Origin: Palaemon carinicauda
Lineage: Eukaryota > Arthropoda > Malacostraca > Decapoda > Palaemonidae
Length of the DNA stretch: 64,000 nucleotides
Direction of reading: 5' to 3'
Assembly: GCF_036898095.1 (NCBI RefSeq)
Contig: NC_090735.1
Span: 604,460-668,459 of the forward strand
The translations under genes and the position numbers were made by a program. The notes under the pieces were generated by a model. That model had not been told where the DNA came from and searched no databases. It saw only the letters and a list, made by a program, of their open reading frames with translations. Every line of letters begins with the position of its first letter. The stretch's first letter is position 1. Shown piece after piece: positions 9,467-21,030 of this stretch.

Positions 9467-11998
9467 AAAGTACTGACTCAGTGGAAGGACCAAGTAGTTG
9501 GACCATAAAAGATGAAGAAAAAAAGGAACTTTGTTTTGAGGAGGAAATATCCTTTGATGTTGGAGTACTGGCCTTCATCATTGGATAAAGTACTGACTCA
9601 GTTGGAAGGACCAAGTAGTTAGACCATAGTAGATGAAGAGAAAAAGAAACTTTATTTTGAGGAGGACATATCTTTTGATGTAGGAGTACAGGCCTTCATC
9701 ATTGGATAAAGTACTGACGGAAGGAAGGACAAAGTAGTTGGACCAGAGAAGTTGGAGAGAAAAAGGAGCTTTATTTTGAGAAGGAAATATCCTTTGATGT
9801 TGGAGTAGATCCCTCCATCGTTGGATAAAGTACTGACTCAGGAGGAAGGACCAAGTAGTTGGACCATAGAAGGGGTAGAGAAAAAGGAACTTTATTTTGA
9901 GGAGGAAATATCCTTTGATGTTGGAGTAGAGGCCTTCATCATTGGATAAAGTACTGACTCAGTGGGAAGGACCTAGTAGTTGGACCATAAAAGAGAAAGA
10001 GAAAAAGGAACTTTATTTTGAGGAGGAAATATCCTTTGATGTAGGAGTACAGGCCTTCATCATTGGATAAAGTACTGACTCAGTGGGAAGGACCAAGTAG
10101 TTGGACCATAGAAGAGAAAGAGAAAAAGGAACTTTATTTTGAGGAGGAAATATTCTTTGATGTTGTAGTACAGGCCTTCATCATTGGATAAAGTACTGAC
10201 TCAGTGGGGAGGACCAAGTAGTTGGACCATAGAAGATGAGGAGAAAAAGGAACTTTATTTTGAGGAGGAAATATCCTTTGATGTTGGAGTACAGGCCTTT
10301 TTCATTGGATAAAGTACTGACTCAGTGGAAAGACCAAGTAGTTGGACCATAGAAGATGAAGAGAAAAGGGAACTTTATTTTGAGGAGGACATATCTTTCG
10401 ATTTAGGAGTACAGGCCTTCATCATTGGATAAAGTAATGACTCAGTGGGAAGGACCAAGTAGTTGGACCATAGAAGATGAAGAGAATAAGGAACTTTATT
10501 TTGAGGAGGAAATATCCTTTGATGTAGGAGTACAGGCCTTCATCATTGTATAAAGTACTGACTCAGTGGGAAGGACCAAGTAGTTGTACCATAGAAGAGG
10601 AAGAGAAAAAGGAACTTTATTTTGAGGAGGAAATATTCTTTGATGTTGGAGTACAGGCCTTCATCATTGGATAAAGTACTGACTCAGTGGGGAGGACCAA
10701 GTAGTTGGACCATAGAAGATGAAGAGAAAAAGGAACTTTATTTTGAGGAGGAAATATCCTTTGATGTTGGAGTACAGGCCTTCATCATTGGATAAAGTAG
10801 TGACTCAGTGGGAAGGACCAAGTAGTTGGACCATAGAAGATGAAGAGAAAAGGGAACTTTATTTTGAGGATGATATATCTTTTGATGTAGGAGTACAGGC
10901 CTTCATCATTGGATAAAGTACTGACAGTGGGAAGGACCAAGTAGTTGGACCATAGAAGATGGAGAGAAAAAAGAACTTTATTTTGAGGAGGAAATATCCT
11001 TTAATGTAGGAGTACAGGCCTTCATCATTGGATAAAGTACTAACTCAGTGGGGAGGACCAAGAGGTTGGACCATAGAAGAGGAAGAGAAAAAGGAACTTT
11101 AATTTGAGGAGGAAATATCCTTTGATGTAGGAGTACAAGCCTTCATCATTGGATAAAGTACTGACTCAGTGGGAAGGACCAAGTAGTTGGACCATAGAAG
11201 ATGAAGAGAAAAGGGAACTTTATTTTGAGGAGGAAATATCCTTTGATGTATTAGTACAGGCCTTCATCGTTGGATAAAGTACTGACTCAGTGGGAAGGGC
11301 CAAGTAGTTGGACCATAGAAGATGAAGAGAAAAAGGAACTTTATTTTGAGGAGGAAATATTCTTTGATGTTGGAGTACAGGCCTTCGTCATTGGATAAAG
11401 TACTGACTCAGTGGAGAGGACCAAGTGGTTGGACCATAGAAGAGGAAGAGAAAAAGGAACTTTATTTTGAGGAGGAAATATCCTTTGATGTTGGAGTACA
11501 GGCCTTCATCATTGGATAAAGTACTGACTCAGTGGGAAGGACCAAGTAGTTGGATCATAGAAGATGAAGAGCAAAAGGAACTTTATTTTGAGTAGAAAAT
11601 ATCTTTTGAAGTAGGAGTACAGGTCTTCACCATTGGATAAAGTACTGACTAAGTGGGAAGGACCAAGTAGTTGGACCAGAGAAGAGGAAGAGAAAAGGGA
11701 ACTTTATTTTGAGGAGGAAATATCCTTTGATGTTGGAGTAGAGGCATTCATCATTGGATAAAGTACTGAATCAGTGGGAAGGACCAAGTATATGGACCAG
11801 AAAAGATGAAGAGAAAAAGGAACTTTATTTTGAGGAGGAACTATCCTTTGATGTTGGAGTACAGGCCTTCATCATTGGATAAAGTACTGAGTCAGTGGGA
11901 AGGACCAAGTAGTTGGACCAGAGAAGATGAAAAAAGGGAACTTTGTTTTGAGGAGGAAATATCCTTTGATGTAGGAGTACAGGCCTTCTTCATTGGAT
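9467..11998 (+). repeat. 2,532-bp tandem duplication, copy 2
   Basis: This is the direct neighbour of copy 1 at an offset of 2,532 bp throughout. Small differences have accumulated: GAGGATGATATATC for GAGGAGGATATATC near 10,866, and AATATTCTTTG for AATATCCTTTG near 11,354. After 11,998 the sequence departs from the start of copy 2 and continues as a different block, so this is a two-copy event rather than the beginning of a regular higher-order array. Confidence 0.85.
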
Positions 11999-12709
11999 AA
12001 AGTACTGACTCAGTGGGAAGGACCAAGTAGTTGGACCATAGAAGATGAAGAGAAAAGGGAACTTTATTTTGAGGAGGACATATCTTTTGATTTAGGAGTA
12101 CAGGCCTTCATCATTGGATAAAGTATTGACTCAGTGGGAAGGACTAGGTTGTTGGACCATAGAAGAGGAAAAAAAAGGGAACTTTATTTTGAGGAGGAAA
12201 TATCCTTTGACGTAGGAGTACAGGCCTTCATCCTTGGATAAAAAAAAGTACTGACTCAGTGGAGAGAACAGAGAAGATGGAGAGAAAAAGGAACTTTATT
12301 TTGAGGAGGAAATATCCTTTGATGTAAGAGTTCAGGCATTCATCATAGGATAAAGTACTGACTCAGTGCGAAGGACCAAGTAGTTGGACCAGAGAAGATG
12401 AAGAAAAAAAGGAACTTTATTTTGAGGAGTAAATATCCTTTGATGTTGGAGTAAAGGCCCTGGTCATTGGATAAAGTACTGACTCAGTAGGAAGGACCAA
12501 GTAGTTGGACCATAGAAGAGGAAGAGAAAAAGGAACTTTATTTTGAGGAGGAAATATCCTTTGATGTTGGAGTACAAGCCTTCATCAATGGATAAAGTAC
12601 TGACTCAGTGGGAAGGACCAAGTAGTTAGACCATAGAAGATGAAGAGAAAAAGGAACTTTATTTTGAGGAGGAAATATCCTTTGATGCTGGAGTACAGGC
12701 CTTCGTCAT

Positions 12710-15000
12710 TGGATAAGGTACTGCCTCAGTGGGACAGACCAAGTAGTTAGACCATAGAAGATGAAGAGAAAAAGAAACTTTAATTTGAGGAGGACATATC
12801 TTTTGATGTAGGAGTACAGGCCTTCATCATTGGATAAAGTACTGACGGTAGGAAGGACCAAGTAGTTGGACCATAGAAGATGGAGAGAAAAAGGAGTTTT
12901 ATTTTGAGAAGGAAATATCCTTTGATGTTGAAGTAGACCCCTTCATCGTTGGATAAAGTACTGACTCAGTAGGAAGGACCAAGTAGTTGGACCATAGAAG
13001 AGGAAGAGAAAATGGAACTTTATTTTGATGTTGGAGTACAGGCCTTCATCATTGAATAAAGTACTGACTCAATGGGAAGGACCTAGTAGTTGGACCATAA
13101 AAGAGAAAGAGAAAAAGGAACTTTATTTTGAGGAGGAAATATCCTTTGATGTAGGAGTACAGGCCTTCATCATTGGATAAAGTACTGACTCAGTGGGAAG
13201 GACCAAGTAGTTGGACCATAGAAGAGGAAGAGAAAAAGGAACTTTATTTTGAGGAGGAAATATTCTTTGATGTTGGAGTAGAGTCCTTCATCATTGGATA
13301 AAGTACTGACTCAGTGGGGAGGACCAAGTAGTTGGACCATAGAGGAAGAAGAGAAAAAGGAACTTTATTTTGAGGAGGAAATATCCTTTGATGTTGGAGT
13401 ACAGGCCTTCTTCATTGGATAAAGTACTGACTCAGTGGGAAGGACCAAGTAGTTGGACCATAGAAGATGAAAAGAAAAGGGAACTTTATTTTGAGGAGGA
13501 CATATCTTTCGATTTAGGAGTACAGGCCTTCATCATTGGATAAAGTACTGACTCAGTGGGAAGGACCAAGTAGTTGGACCATAGAAGATGAAGAGAATAA
13601 GGAACTTTATTTTGAGGAAGAAATATCCTTTGATGTAGGAGTACAGGCCTTCATCATTGGATAAAGTACTGACTCAGTGGGAAGGACCAAGTAGTTGGAC
13701 CATAGAAGAGGAAGAGAAAAGGGAACTTTATTTTGAGGAGGAAATATTCTTTGATGTTGGAGTACAGGCCTTCATCATTGGATAAAGTACTGACTCAGTG
13801 GGGAGGACCAAGTAGTTGGACCATAGAAGATGAAGAGAAAAAGGAACTTTATTTTGAGGAGTAAATATCCTTTGATGTTGGAGTACAGGCCTTCATCATT
13901 GGATAAAGTACTGACTCAGTGGGAAGGACCAAGTAGTTGGACCATGGAAGATGAAGAGAAAAGGGAACTTTATTTTGAGGAGGAAATATCCTTTAATGTA
14001 GGAGTACAGGCTTTCATCATTGGATAAAGTACTAACTCAGTGGGGAGGACCAAGTGGTTGGACCATAGAAGAGGAAGAGAAAAAGGAACTTTAATTTGAG
14101 GAGGAAATATCCTTTGATGTAGGAGTACAAGCCTTCATCATTGGATAAAGTACTGACTCAGTGGGAAAGACCAAGTAGTTGGACCATAGAAGATGAAGAG
14201 AAAAGGGAACTTTATTTTGAGGAGGAAATATCCTTTGATGTATTAGTACAGGCCTTCATCGTTGGATAAAGTACTGACTCAGTGGGAAGGACCAAGTAGT
14301 TGGACCATAGAAGATGAAGAGAAAAAGGAACTTTATTTTGAGGAGGAAATATCCTTTGATGTTGGAGTACAGACCTTCGTCATTGGATAAAGTACTGACT
14401 CAGTGGAAAGGACCAAGTGGTTGGACCATAGAAGAGGAAGAGAAAAAGGAACTTTATTTTTAGGAGGAAATATCCTTTGATGTTGGAGTACAGGCCTTCA
14501 TCATTGGATAAAGTACTGACTCAGTGGGAAGGACCAAGTAGTTGGATCATAGAAGATGGAGAGAAAAAGGAACTTTATTTTGAGTAGAAAATATCTTTTG
14601 ATGTAGGAGTACAGGTCTTCACCATTGGATAAAGTACTGAATCAGTGTGAAGGGCCAAGTAGTTGGACCAGAGAAGAGGAAGAGAAAACGGAACTTTATT
14701 TTGAGGAGGAAATATCCTTTGATGTTGGAGTAGAGGCCTTCATCATTGGATAAAGTACTGACTCAGTGGGAAGGACCAAGTATATGGACCAGAAAAGATG
14801 AAGAGAAAAAGGAACTTTATTTTGAGGAGGAAAAATCCTTTGATGTTGGAGTACAGGCCTTCATCATTGGATAAAGTACTGAGTCAGTGGGAAGGACCAA
14901 GTAGTTGGACCAGAGAAGATGAGAAAAGGGAACTTTGTTTTGAGGAGGAAATATCCTTTGATGTAGGAGTACAGGCCTTCTTCATTGGATAAAGTACTGA
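12710..15000 (+). repeat. Diverged third relative of the 2.5-kb block, one monomer short
   Basis: The block follows the variant order of the 2,532-bp repeat with offsets of 3,111 bp (10,719 to 13,830) and then 2,992 bp (11,806 to 14,798). The drop of 119 bp marks loss of about one monomer. At 13,950-14,000 the front of one parental monomer (GAAAAGGGAACTTT) is joined to the back of the next (TCCTTTAATGTA), the expected product of an unequal exchange within the repeat. It differs more from copies 1 and 2 than they do from each other, so it is the older relative. Confidence 0.7.
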
Positions 15001-15482
15001 CTCAGTGGGAAGGACCAAGTAGTTGGACCATAGAAGATGAAGAGAAAAGGGAACTTTATTTTGAAGAGGACATATCTTTTGAGTTAGGAGTACAGGCCTT
15101 CATCATTGGATAAAGTACTGACTCAGTGGGAAGGACCAAGTAGTTGGACCATAGAAGAGGAAAAGAAAAAGGAACTTTGTTTTGAGGAGGAAATATCCTT
15201 TGACGTAGGAGTACAGGCCTTCATCCTTGGATAAAAAAAAGTACTGACTCAGTGGCAAGAACAGAGTAGTTGGACCATAGAAGATGAAGAGAAAAAGGAA
15301 CTTCATTTTGAGGAGGAAATATCCTTTGATGTTGGAGTACAGGCCTTCATCATTGGATAAAGTACTGACTCAGTGGGGAGGACCTAGTAGTTGGACCATA
15401 AAAGAGAAAGAGAAAAAGGAACTTTATTTTGAGGAGGAAATATCCTTTGATGTAGGAGTACAGGCCTTCATCATTGGATAAA
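14635..15482 (+). repeat. 848-bp (7-monomer) duplication, copy 1
   Basis: It is marked by TATATGGACCAG, GAGTCAGTGG and an expanded A-run in ATAAAAAAAAGTACTG near 15,230. The same series follows 848-849 bp downstream, to about 16,180, after which the copies diverge. The expanded A-run is carried along with the duplicated block. Confidence 0.75.
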
Positions 15483-16180
15483 GTACTGACTCAGTGGGAA
15501 GGACCAAGTAGTTGGACCAGAGAAGAGGAAGAGAAAAGTGAACTTTATTTTGAGGAGGAAATATCCTTGATATTGGAGTAGAGGCCTTCATCAGTGGATA
15601 AAGTACTGACTCAGTGGGAAGGACCAAGTATATAGACCAGAAAAGATGAAGAGAAAAAGGAACTTTATTTTGAGGAGGAAATATCCTTTGATGTTGGAGT
15701 ACAGGCCTTCATCATTGGATAAAGTACTGAGTCAGTGGGAAGGACCAAGTAGTTGGACCAGAGAAGATGAGAAAAGGGAACTTTGTTTTGAGGAGGAAAT
15801 ATCCTTTGATGTTGGAGTACAGGCCTTCATCATTGGATAAAGTACTGACTCAGTGGGAAGGACCAAGTAGTTGGACCATAGAAGATGAAGAGAAAAGGGA
15901 ACTTTATTTTGAGGAGGACATATCTTTTGATTTAGGAGTACAGGCCTTCATCATTGGATAAAGTACTGACTCAGTGGGAAGGACCAAGTAGTTGGACCAT
16001 AGAAGAGGAAAAGAAAAGGGAACTTTATTTTGAGGAGGAAATATCCTTTGACGTAGGAGTACAGGGCTTCATCTTTGGATAAAAAAAAAGTACTGACTCA
16101 GTGGCAAGAACAGAGTAGTTGGACCGTAGAAGATGAAGAGAAAAAGGAACTTTATTTTGAGGAGGAAATATCCTTTGATG
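15483..16180 (+). repeat. 848-bp duplication, copy 2 (partial)
   Basis: It repeats the variant order of 14,635-15,330 at an offset of 848-849 bp. The A-run in its ATAAAAAAAAAGTACTG (near 16,080) is one base longer than in copy 1. It diverges from copy 1 once GATGTAGGAGTTCAGG appears near 16,180. Confidence 0.7.
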
Positions 16181-16619
16181 TAGGAGTTCAGGCCTTCATC
16201 ATAGGATAAAGTACTGACTCAGTGCGAAGGACCAAGTAGTTGGACCAGAGAAGATGAAGAAAAAAAGAAATTTTATTTTGAGGAGGAAATATCCTTTGAT
16301 GTTGGAGTACAGGCCCTTGTCATTGGATAAAGTACTGACTCAATGGGAAGGACCAAGTAGTTGGACCATAGAAGAGGAAGAGAAAAAGGAACTTTATTTT
16401 GAGGAGAAAATATCCTTTGATGTAGGATTACAGGTCTTCATCATTGGATAAAGTACTGACTCATTGGGAAGGACCAAGTAGTTGGACCATAGAAAAGGGA
16501 ACTTTATTTTGAGGAGGAAATATCCTTTGACGTAGGAGTACAGGCCTTCATCCTTGGATAAAAAAAAGTACTGACTCAGTGGCAAGAACAGAGTAGTTGG
16601 ACCATAGAAGATGAAGAGA

Positions 16620-16861
16620 AAAAGGAACTTTATTTTGAGGAGGAAATATCCTTTGATGTAGGAGTTCAGGCCTTCATCATAGGATAAAGTACTGACTCAG
16701 TGCGAAGGACCAAGTAGTTGGACCAGAGAAGATGAAGAAAAAAAGGAACTTTATTTTGAAGAGGAAATATCCTTTGATGTTGGAGTACAGGCCATTGTCA
16801 TTGGATAAAGTACTGACTCAGTGGAAAAGACCAAGTAGTTGGACCATAGAAGATGAAGAGA
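16620..16861 (+). repeat. 242-bp dimer duplication, copy 1
   Basis: Two adjacent monomers with the private variants GAGTTCAGG, CATAGGATAAAG, AGTGCGAAGG, TTTTGAAGAGG, GGCCATTGTCATTGG and GTGGAAAAGACC are repeated essentially unchanged 242 bp downstream. This looks like one of the youngest exchange events in the window. Confidence 0.85.
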
Positions 16862-17103
16862 AAAAGGAACTTTATTTTGAGGAGGAAATATCCTTTGATG
16901 TAGGAGTTCAGGCCTTCATCATAGGATAAAGTACTGACTCAGTGCGAAGGACCAAGTAGTTGGACCAGAGAAGATGAAGAAAAAAAGGAACTTTATTTTG
17001 AAGAGGAAATATCCTTTGATGTTGGAGTACAGGCCATTGTCATTGGATAAAGTACTGACTCAGTGGAAAAGACCAAGTAGTTGGACCATAGAAGATGAAG
17101 AGA
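16862..17103 (+). repeat. 242-bp dimer duplication, copy 2
   Basis: It is adjacent to copy 1 at an exact 242-bp (two-monomer) period with all private variants retained. The copies part at about 17,105, where GAGAAAAGGG replaces GAGAAAAAGG. Confidence 0.85.
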
Positions 17104-20100
17104 AAAGGGAACTTTATTTTGAGGAGGAAATATCCTTTGATGTTGGAGTACAGGCCTTCGTCATTGGATAAAGTACTGACTCAGTGGGGAGGACCAAGTG
17201 GTTGAACCCTAGAAGAAGAAGAGAAAAAGGAACTTTATTTTTAGGAGGAAATATCCTTTGATGTAGGAGTACAGGCCTTCATCATTGGATAAAGTACTGA
17301 CTCAGTGGGAGGGACCAAGTAGTTGGATCATAGAAGATGAAAAAAAAAAAGGAACTATATTTTGAGGAGGAAATATCCTTTGATGTTGGAGTACAGGCCT
17401 TCATCATTGGATAAAGTACTGACTCAGTGGGAAGGACCAAGTAGTTGGACCATAGAAGATGAAGAGAAAATGGAACTTTGTTTTGAGGAGGAAATATCCT
17501 TTGATGTTGGAGTACAGGTCTTCATCATGAGATAAAGTACTGACTCAGTGGGAAGGACCAAGTAGTTGGACCATAGAAGATGAAGAGAAAAAGGAACTTT
17601 GTTTTGAGGAGGAAATATCTTTTGATGTTGGAGTTCAGGCCTTCATCATTGGATAAAGTACTGACTCAGTGGGAAGGACCAAGTAGTTGGACCAGAGAAG
17701 AGGAAGAGAAAAAGGAACTTTTTTTTAGGAGGAAATATCCTTTGATGTAGGAGTACAGGCCTTCATCATTGGATAAAGTACTGACTCAGTAGGAAGGACC
17801 AAGTAGTTGGATCATAGAAGATAAAGAAAAAAGGAACTATGTTTTGCGTAGGAAATATCCTTTGATGTTGGAGTACAGGCCTTCATCATTGGATAAAGTA
17901 CGAATTCAGAGGGGAAGGACCAAGTAGTTGGACCATAGAAGAGAAAGAGAAAAAGGAACTTTATTTTGAGGAGGAAATATCCTTTGATGTTGGAGTACAA
18001 GCCTTCATCAATGGATAAAGTACTGACTCAGTAGGAAGGACCAAGTAGTTAGACCATAGAAGATGAAGAGAAAAAGGAACTTTATTTTGAGGAGGAAATA
18101 TCTTTTGATGTTGGAGTACAGGCCTTCGTCATTGGATAAAGTACTGCCTCAGTGGGACAGACCAAGTAGTTAGACCATAGAAGATGAAGAGAAAAAGAAA
18201 CTTTATTTTGAGGAGGACATATCTTTTGATGTAGGAGTACAGGCCTTCATCATTGGATAAAGTACTGACGGTAGGAAGGACCAAGTAGTTGGACCATAGA
18301 AGATGGAGAGAAAAAGGAACTTTATTTTGAGAAGGAAATATCCTTTGATGTTGGAGTAGACCCCTTCATCGTTGGATAAAGTACTGACTCAGTAGGAAGG
18401 ACCAAGTAGTTGGACCATAGAAGAGGAAGAGAAAATGGAACTTTATTTTGAGGATGAAATATCCTTTGATGTTGAAGTACAGGCCTTAATCATTGGATAA
18501 AGTACTGACTCAGTGGGAATGACCTAGTAGTTGGACCATAAAAGAGAAAGAGAAAAAGGAACTTTATTTTGAGGAGGAAATATCCTTTTATGTAGGAGTA
18601 CAGGCCTTCATCTTTGGATAAAGTACTGACTCAGTGGGAGGGACCAAGTAGTTGGACCATAGAAGAGGAAGAGAAAAAGGAACTTTATTTTGAGGAGGAA
18701 ATATTCTTTGATGTTGGAGTAGAGGCCTTCATCATTGGATAAAGTACTGACTCAGTGGGGAGGACCAAGTAGTTGGACCATAGAAGAGGAAGAGAAAAAG
18801 GAACTTTATTTTGAGGAGGAAATATCCTTTGATGTTGGAGTACAGGCCTTCTTCATTGGATAAAGTACTGACTCAGTGGGAAGGACCAAGTAGTTGGACC
18901 ATAGAAGATGAAGAGAAAAGGGAACTTTATTTTGAGGAGGACATATCTTTTGATTTAGGAGTACAGGCCTTCATCATTGGATAAAGTACTGACTCAGTGG
19001 GAAGGACCAAGTTGTTGGACCATAGAAGATGAAGTGAATAAGGAACTTTATTTCGAGGAGGAAATATCCTTTGATGTAGGAGTACAGGCCTTCATCATTG
19101 GATAAAGTACTGACTCAGTGGGAAGGACCAAGTAGTTGGATCATAGAAGAGGAAGAGAAAAAGAAACTTTATTTTGAGGAGGAAATATTCTTTGATGTTG
19201 GAATACAGGCCTTCATCATTGGATAAAGTACTGTCTCAGTTGGGAGGACCAAGTAGTTGGACTGTTGAAGATGAAGAGAAAAAGGAACTTTATTTTGAGG
19301 AGGAAATATCCTTTGATGTTGGAGTACAGGCCTCCATCATTGGATAAAGTATTGACTCAGTGGGAAGGACCAAGTAGTTGGACCATAGAAGATGAAGAGA
19401 AAAATTAACTTTATTTTGAGGAGGATATATCTTTTGATATAGGAGTACAGGCCTTCATCGTTGGATAAAGTACTGCCAGTGGGAAGGACCAAGTAGTTGG
19501 ACCATAGAAGATGGAGAGAAAAAGTAACTTTATTTTGAGGAGGAAATATCCATTGATGTAGGAGTACAGGCCTTCATTATTGGATAAAGTACTGACTCAG
19601 TGGGAAGGACCAAGTGGTTGGACCATAAAAGAGGAAGAGAAAAAGTAACTTTATTTTGAGGAGGAAATATCCTTTGATGTAGGAGTACAAGCCTTCATCA
19701 TTGGAAAAAGGACTGACTCAGTGGGAAGAACCAAGTAGTTGGACCATAGAAGATAATGAGAAAAGGGAACTTTATTTTGAGGAGGAAATATCCTTTGAAG
19801 TAGGAGTACAGGCCTTCATCGTTGGATAAAGTACTGACTCAGTGGGAAGGACCAAGTAGTTGGACCATAGAAGATTAAGAGAAAAAGGAACTTTATTTTG
19901 AGGAGGAAATATCCTTTGATGTTGGAGTACAGGCCTTCGTCATTGGATAAAGTACGGACGAGGTGGAAAGGACCAAGTGGTTGGACCATAGAAGAGGAAG
20001 AGAAAAAGGAACTTTATTTTGAGGAGGAAATATCCTTTGATGTTGGAGTACAGGCCTTCATCATTGTATAAAGTACTGACTCAGTGGGAAGGACCAAGTA

Positions 20101-20519
20101 GTTGGATCATAGAAGATGAAGAGAAAAAGGAACTTTACTTAGAGGAGAAAATATCTTTTGATGTAGGAGTACATACCTTCATCATTGGATAAAGTACTGA
20201 CTCAGTGGGAAGGACCAAGTAGTTGGACCAGAGAAGAGTAAGAGAAAAGGGAACTTTATTTTGAGGAGGAAATATCCTTTGATGTTGGAGTACAGGCCTT
20301 CATCATTGGATAAAGTACTGACTCAGTGGGAAGGACCAAGTAGTTGGACCAGAAAAGATGAAGCGAAAAAGGAACTTTATTTTGAGGAGGAAATAACCTT
20401 TGATGTAGGAGTACAGGCCTTCATCATTGGATAAAGTACTGACTAAGTGGGAAGGACCAAGTAGTTGGACCAGAGAGGATGAGAAAAGGGAACTTTGTTT
20501 TAAGGAGGAATTATCCTTT

Positions 20520-21030
20520 GATGTTGGAGTAGAGGCCTTAATCATTGGATAGAGTACTGGCTCAGTGAGAAAGACGAAGTAGTTCGACCATAGAAGATGA
20601 AGAGAGAAAGGAACTTTTTTTTGAGGAGGAAATATTCTTTGATGTTGGAGTTCAGACCTTCATCATTGGATAAAGTACTGACTCAGTGGGAAGGACCAAG
20701 TAGTTGGAACATGGAAGAGGAAGAGAAAAGGGAACTTTATTTTGAGGAGGAAATATCCTTTGATGTAGGAGTACAGGCCTTCATCACTGGAAAAAGTACT
20801 GACTCAGTGGGAAGGAACAAGTAGTTGGATCATAGAAGATGAAAAAAAAAAGGGAACTATATTTTGAGGATGAAATATCCTTTGATGTTGGAGTACAGGC
20901 CTTCATCATTGGATAAAGTACTGACTCAGTGGGAAGGACCAAGTAGTTCGACCATAAAAGAGGAAGAGAAAAAGGAACTTTATTTTGAGTAGGAAATATT
21001 CTTTGATGATGGAGTACAAGCCATCATCAT
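20520..21030 (+). repeat. Satellite variant cassette A, copy 2
   Basis: It shares GAGTACTGGCTCAGTGAGAA (20,552), AGTAGTTCGACC, CATCACTGGAAAAAG and GCCATCATCATTGG in order with 4,850-5,370. A further relative of its right half lies near 28,670-28,870, with AGTTCGACC at an offset of 7,844 bp. Confidence 0.65.
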
